Assembly: GCF_040869035.1 (NCBI RefSeq)
Contig: NZ_CP162100.1
Coordinates: 1,984,001 to 2,048,000 of the forward strand
Direction: 5' to 3'
DNA: 64,000 nt
Origin: Vibrio sp. NTOU-M3
Lineage (GTDB): Bacteria; Pseudomonadota; Gammaproteobacteria; Enterobacterales; Vibrionaceae
A program made the translations under genes and the position numbers. Below the pieces are notes generated by a model. It searched no databases and was not told the DNA's origin. It saw only the letters and a program-made list of their open reading frames with translations. Shown here piece after piece: positions 60,437 through 64,000 of this stretch; position 1 is the first letter of the stretch, and the number at the start of each line of letters is the position of its first letter.

Positions 60437-62512
60437 ATGCTGACGAAAAACATTCAAGAATCCATTCGAAAAAGCTATCAAAACTTACAAGATCAACTAG
60501 AAAATTTTATTCCTCGTAGAGCTCAAAATTACTTAGTTGCAGAGATCGCTAAAACCTTATGTGGCTCATACCATAAATCGACTCGTATGATTGTTGCAGA
60601 AGCCGGAACAGGAATTGGTAAGTCCCTTTCTTACTTAATGGCAACCATTCCAGTTGCCGTGTTGAATAATCGCAAGGTGGTTATCTCAACAGCAACGGTC
60701 GCGTTACAAGAGCAGCTAATTAACAAAGATCTACCGCTATATCGCCGCATCACTGAACATAATTTCTCCTTCATTCTTGCTAAAGGCCGCCAACGTTATT
60801 GTTGTGCAGAAAAACTCGCTTCTGCATCCGGAGTTGATGGTGGTCAGCTTGCTATGTTTGAAAGTAAACCGAAAAAAGCGGATATCGAACTCTTAGAAAC
60901 GATGTACCGAAGCCTTTCACAAGGTAAATGGGATGGCGACCGAGATTCTTGGCCAAAACCAATTAAAGATGAAATTTGGCAACTTATTGTGAGTGATAAA
61001 CATAGCTGTAATAACAGTTTGCCTGCACACAGAGGATGTCCGTTTCAAAAGGCACGTTCAGAACTGGACAAAAACGATGTCATTATCGCCAATCATAGTC
61101 TCGTAATGGCCGATGCCGATCTCGGCGGTGGCGTGATTCTGCCAGAGCCAGAAAATACGATTTATGTCTTCGATGAGGCCCACCACTTACCTCATGTTGC
61201 GCGGGATCATTCATCCGCTTCAGCAAGCCTTAAGGGAGCAGCAAGTTGGTTAGAACGTCTAAATCAATCAGTCACTAAATTTGCAAATTTAGCAGATGAA
61301 AAAAGAGTGGCGCGTTTTCGAAATGAGCTTCAAGATTCAATTCAACTTTTGATCCCTTCTTTGAGCCAATTAGCGAGTCGGTTTGATGCCGCATTATTTG
61401 AAGAGGGGGTATATCGGTTTGAGCATGGTGAACTCCCGGCTTGGCTAGAAGAAGAATCTAAATCACTTAAATCCCCCTCGCAAAAAGCGGCTCAAGCAGT
61501 CGCTAAAATTGCCGACCTAATTTCAGAACGGATAAAAGATGGGGAAGTTTCAAACCGAATAGCAGAGCCCGCTTTAGCTGAATTAGGATTTTATACCCAA
61601 CGCTTAGATAATTTAGCGCAAGTGTGGGCATTGATGGCAGAACCTAAGCGAGAAAAAGGCGCACCATTGGCACGCTGGTTATCGATTCATCCAGATCGAG
61701 AAGGCGACTTTATTGTCAATGTATCCCCCCTCGAAGTGGGCTGGCAGTTGGACCAACAGATCTGGAGCCGCTGCGTTGGCGCAGTACTGACCTCAGCGAC
61801 AATGAGAGCTCTCAACTCATTTAGTTTTTTCTGTCGTCAAGCCGGGATAAGTGAGAGAGAAGAAGACGGCGTTCGTTTTCTTGCACTCTCTTCGCCTTTT
61901 GATTATCAAACACAAGCTGAGTTAATCATCCCCAAAATGCCGGTGGAACCACAAGCGTCTGAATTTACTGAATGCCTTATTGAGAAACTTCCGGAAATCA
62001 TTGAAGCTAACAAGGCCAATTTGGTGCTGTTCGCTTCTTATTGGCAAATGAACCAAGTATCGGAAGCGCTCTCAACATTATTCGTTAAAAAAGGCTGGGC
62101 ATTGCAAATCCAAGGGAAAGAATCTCGGTATGAAATACTAAAAAAACATAAAATGCTGATCGATAAAGGTAAGACAAGCATCCTATTTGGAACAGGTAGC
62201 TTCTCAGAGGGGTTAGACTTACCCGGCGAACAGTTAGAAAATTTGATTATCACTAAAATTCCATTTGCGGTACCCACCTCACCCGTTGAACAAGCTCATG
62301 CAGAATACATCGAACATAAGGGCGGAAACCCTTTTATGCAGATCACTGTACCAGAAGCGAGCAAAAAGCTGATCCAATCGGTAGGAAGACTACTGCGTAA
62401 GGAACGAGATTCTGGTACAGTTTACATCCTTGACCGTCGTATCGTAACGAAACGATATGGAAAGTCACTTTTAGACTCATTACCCCCTTTTAAACGCACA
62501 ATTGAATATTAG
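60437..62512 (+). CDS. dinG: ATP-dependent DNA helicase DinG
   Basis: XPD-like superfamily 2 helicase that unwinds DNA, R-loops and repair intermediates. 691 residues. Walker A region AEAGTGIGKS, iron-sulfur cluster Cys in RQRYCCAEK, HSCNNSLPAHRGC and the region between them, DEAH box VFDEAHHLP, motif V/VI QSVGRLLRKERD. AAGGG sits six bases before ATG 60437. E. coli DinG is SOS-controlled; I find no LexA box here. Confidence 0.95.
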   Translation: MLTKNIQESIRKSYQNLQDQLENFIPRRAQNYLVAEIAKTLCGSYHKSTRMIVAEAGTGIGKSLSYLMATIPVAVLNNRKVVISTATVALQEQLINKDLPLYRRITEHNFSFILAKGRQRYCCAEKLASASGVDGGQLAMFESKPKKADIELLETMYRSLSQGKWDGDRDSWPKPIKDEIWQLIVSDKHSCNNSLPAHRGCPFQKARSELDKNDVIIANHSLVMADADLGGGVILPEPENTIYVFDEAHHLPHVARDHSSASASLKGAASWLERLNQSVTKFANLADEKRVARFRNELQDSIQLLIPSLSQLASRFDAALFEEGVYRFEHGELPAWLEEESKSLKSPSQKAAQAVAKIADLISERIKDGEVSNRIAEPALAELGFYTQRLDNLAQVWALMAEPKREKGAPLARWLSIHPDREGDFIVNVSPLEVGWQLDQQIWSRCVGAVLTSATMRALNSFSFFCRQAGISEREEDGVRFLALSSPFDYQTQAELIIPKMPVEPQASEFTECLIEKLPEIIEANKANLVLFASYWQMNQVSEALSTLFVKKGWALQIQGKESRYEILKKHKMLIDKGKTSILFGTGSFSEGLDLPGEQLENLIITKIPFAVPTSPVEQAHAEYIEHKGGNPFMQITVPEASKKLIQSVGRLLRKERDSGTVYILDRRIVTKRYGKSLLDSLPPFKRTIEY

Positions 62513-62558
62513 TTATCTATCGATTTGATAGCATAAAAACAAAGAAGAAACTGACTAT

Positions 62559-63332
62559 ATGGAACTTTTAGAGCCAAGCATGTTGTTAGTGTTGGCGCTT
62601 GTTGCGTTTATCGCAGGCTTTATTGATGCGGTCGCGGGTGGTGGCGGGATGCTGACCGTCCCTGCTCTCCTTTCTATTGGACTGCCACCTCATATCGCAC
62701 TGGGAACAAATAAAGTGGCGGCAAGCTTTGCTTCTTCAACAGCCGCTTACACCTACTATAAAAAACGGTTATTCAAACCTCGTTGCTGGGGACGAGCGTT
62801 TGTTTGTACGTTAATTGGTGCGACTTTGGGCACCTTGTTTGTCGATGCGATTAGCACACAGTGGCTGGAAAAGATCTTGCCTCTGGTTATCTTAGCAGCG
62901 GCGATTTACACCATATGGCATAAGACCCCGAATGCAAACCAAGACGTAATGCCTAAACCTTGCCCTACATTGAACAAAAAACAATACGCTCAGGGGCTCA
63001 TTTTAGGCTTTTACGACGGAGTGGCTGGCCCTGGTACCGGTGCTTTCTGGACCGTAAGCTCAATGGCTCTATATCGCTTGAATATCTTATTAGCATCAGG
63101 GCTGGCGAAAGCCATGAATTTTACCAGTAACTTTACTTCCTTAATTACGTTTGCTGTACTGGGCCATATTGATTGGGTACTCGGTTTAACGATGGGACTG
63201 TGTTTAATGGCAGGTGCTTACGTAGGTGCGCACTCAGCAATCCGTTTTGGTGCTCGTTTTATTCGCCCAGTATTTGTCTGCGTTGTGAGCGTTCTTGCCG
63301 TAAAGTTAGCCTATGAGGCTTGGTTTATTTAA
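62559..63332 (+). CDS. TSUP family membrane permease (YfcA-like)
   Basis: 257 residues with about eight membrane helices. Family motif FIDAVAGGGGMLTVPALL near the N terminus and its repeat-like counterpart FYDGVAGPGTGAFW in the second half. Members move organosulfur compounds or sulfite across the membrane; the substrate here is unknown. Start 46 bases after dinG, probable operon with priC. Confidence 0.88.
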   Translation: MELLEPSMLLVLALVAFIAGFIDAVAGGGGMLTVPALLSIGLPPHIALGTNKVAASFASSTAAYTYYKKRLFKPRCWGRAFVCTLIGATLGTLFVDAISTQWLEKILPLVILAAAIYTIWHKTPNANQDVMPKPCPTLNKKQYAQGLILGFYDGVAGPGTGAFWTVSSMALYRLNILLASGLAKAMNFTSNFTSLITFAVLGHIDWVLGLTMGLCLMAGAYVGAHSAIRFGARFIRPVFVCVVSVLAVKLAYEAWFI

Positions 63333-63335
63333 CTT

Positions 63336-63884
63336 ATGAAAAAACTAGAGTCACTCATCAACACCTTAGAAGAGATCGCAACACAAGCCGCATTGGTCGA
63401 TCGTCAAAGAGGTGAACATCATCAGATACTGTTTGATGAAAGGTTATTCCGTTGTAAGTCTCGCCTTCTAGTACCATGTGTGACAGAAGCAAGGTCAACA
63501 TTAGATTCTCTTATTCGAGAGGAAAAAGCATCACTATTAACACCTCAGCGTGCCGAATTTCTCTCTGAAAGGCTCTTATCGCAAATCGGAGCGATACAAA
63601 GAGAGCTTGCTACACAAAACATACGTAAAGTCGAACCCAAACACTCATCTCATTACAGAAAGCCAATTAATGTGCTTTATCAGGAGCTCGCTCAACACCA
63701 AGATTGGGAACGCAGGCTTATGGAAATGGTTCGGGATAAACAATACGCGTTAGAAAATGCTTCGTCTTTCAACAGGCAAGAAGCTCAGCAAGCTTTAATG
63801 ACAACGGAGCAAAGGCTTAAACGTTGTAAAGAAGCTAAACTGAAGATTGAAAATCAAATCACTTACAGAGAAAAGAACCAATAA
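63336..63884 (+). CDS. priC: primosomal replication protein PriC
   Basis: 182 residues, mostly helical and basic, starting 3 bases after the permease gene. Length and the charged pattern (KCRLLVPCVTEAR-like, ERRLMEMVRDK) fit the PriC family, which loads DnaB at stalled forks. The downstream rsmS (ybaM) gene supports it, since the E. coli order is priC-ybaM. Confidence 0.82.
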   Translation: MKKLESLINTLEEIATQAALVDRQRGEHHQILFDERLFRCKSRLLVPCVTEARSTLDSLIREEKASLLTPQRAEFLSERLLSQIGAIQRELATQNIRKVEPKHSSHYRKPINVLYQELAQHQDWERRLMEMVRDKQYALENASSFNRQEAQQALMTTEQRLKRCKEAKLKIENQITYREKNQ

Positions 63885-63885
63885 T

Positions 63886-64000
63886 ATGACACAGCAGAAT
63901 GAAAGCTCTGGATTAGATCATGCTCCCGATGAAATTAAGCTTGCAGTAGATTTGATTTACTTATTAGAAAGCAATGAAATTGAACCTGAAATCGCCCTTA
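63886..64000 (+). CDS. rsmS: RsmS/YbaM (DUF2496) family protein, 5' part only
   Basis: ATG 63886 one base after priC; 38 codons reach the window edge. DHAPDEIKLAVDLIYLLESN closely resembles the start of E. coli YbaM, a small DUF2496 protein named RsmS in Pectobacterium, where it affects secondary metabolism. The remainder is cut off. Confidence 0.8.
   Translation, partial: MTQQNESSGLDHAPDEIKLAVDLIYLLESNEIEPEIAL

Overview
The window is a stretch of gammaproteobacterial chromosome that looks like a Vibrio, most likely near the Harveyi clade (V. harveyi / V. parahaemolyticus / V. alginolyticus). The reasons are a luxM-luxN pair (the acyl-homoserine-lactone quorum-sensing synthase and its hybrid sensor kinase), a Vibrio-type metE-aspS neighbourhood, an OmpU-like porin, and Vibrio-type chemotaxis and c-di-GMP gene families. 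Base composition looks moderate (mid-40s GC by eye, not computed). I see no tRNA, rRNA, insertion sequence, integron, prophage or CRISPR array.

Layout. 1-9.8 kb: the end of an unidentified gene, a membrane diguanylate cyclase, a DUF2797 protein, a two-gene unit (2OG-Fe dioxygenase plus a PLP enzyme of the VC1184 type), trxB, and cydD-cydC for assembly of cytochrome bd. 9.8-19.5 kb: rnm-yciO-rluB diverge from a complete trp operon. That operon has a TrpR operator, a leader peptide with five Trp codons, an attenuator, then trpE, trpG, trpD, trpCF, trpB and trpA. 19.8-25 kb: a dicarboxylate/amino-acid symporter, then luxM and luxN overlapping by 8 bases. 25-31 kb: the yciB-yciA-yciI group, the type II secretion pilotin aspS, and metE divergent from its regulator metR.

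31-51.5 kb is a signalling region. It has two adjacent paralogous PAS-GGDEF(degenerate)-EAL-CBS proteins, the radical SAM protein YgiQ, a chemoreceptor, and a compact minus-strand chemotaxis operon. The operon reads, in transcription order: membrane coiled-coil protein, cheY, STAS protein, cheA, chemoreceptor, cheW, cheW, cheR, cheB, EAL protein. Overlaps or tiny gaps join nearly all of them. The two chemoreceptors flanking this cluster share a periplasmic sensor made of two copies of one module.

51.6-64 kb: htpX, a small 55-residue gene, the biotin genes (bioB-bioF-bioC-bioD divergent from bioA with a BirA-like operator between), a DUF2057 protein, a porin with a long structured leader, dinG, a TSUP permease, priC and the start of rsmS (ybaM).

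The items most worth following are the LuxM/LuxN circuit, the chemotaxis operon that carries its own STAS and EAL proteins, the paired EAL-CBS paralogues, and the VC1184-type enzyme in which the desulfurase catalytic Cys appears to be Tyr. Most of the rest is ordinary core genome.
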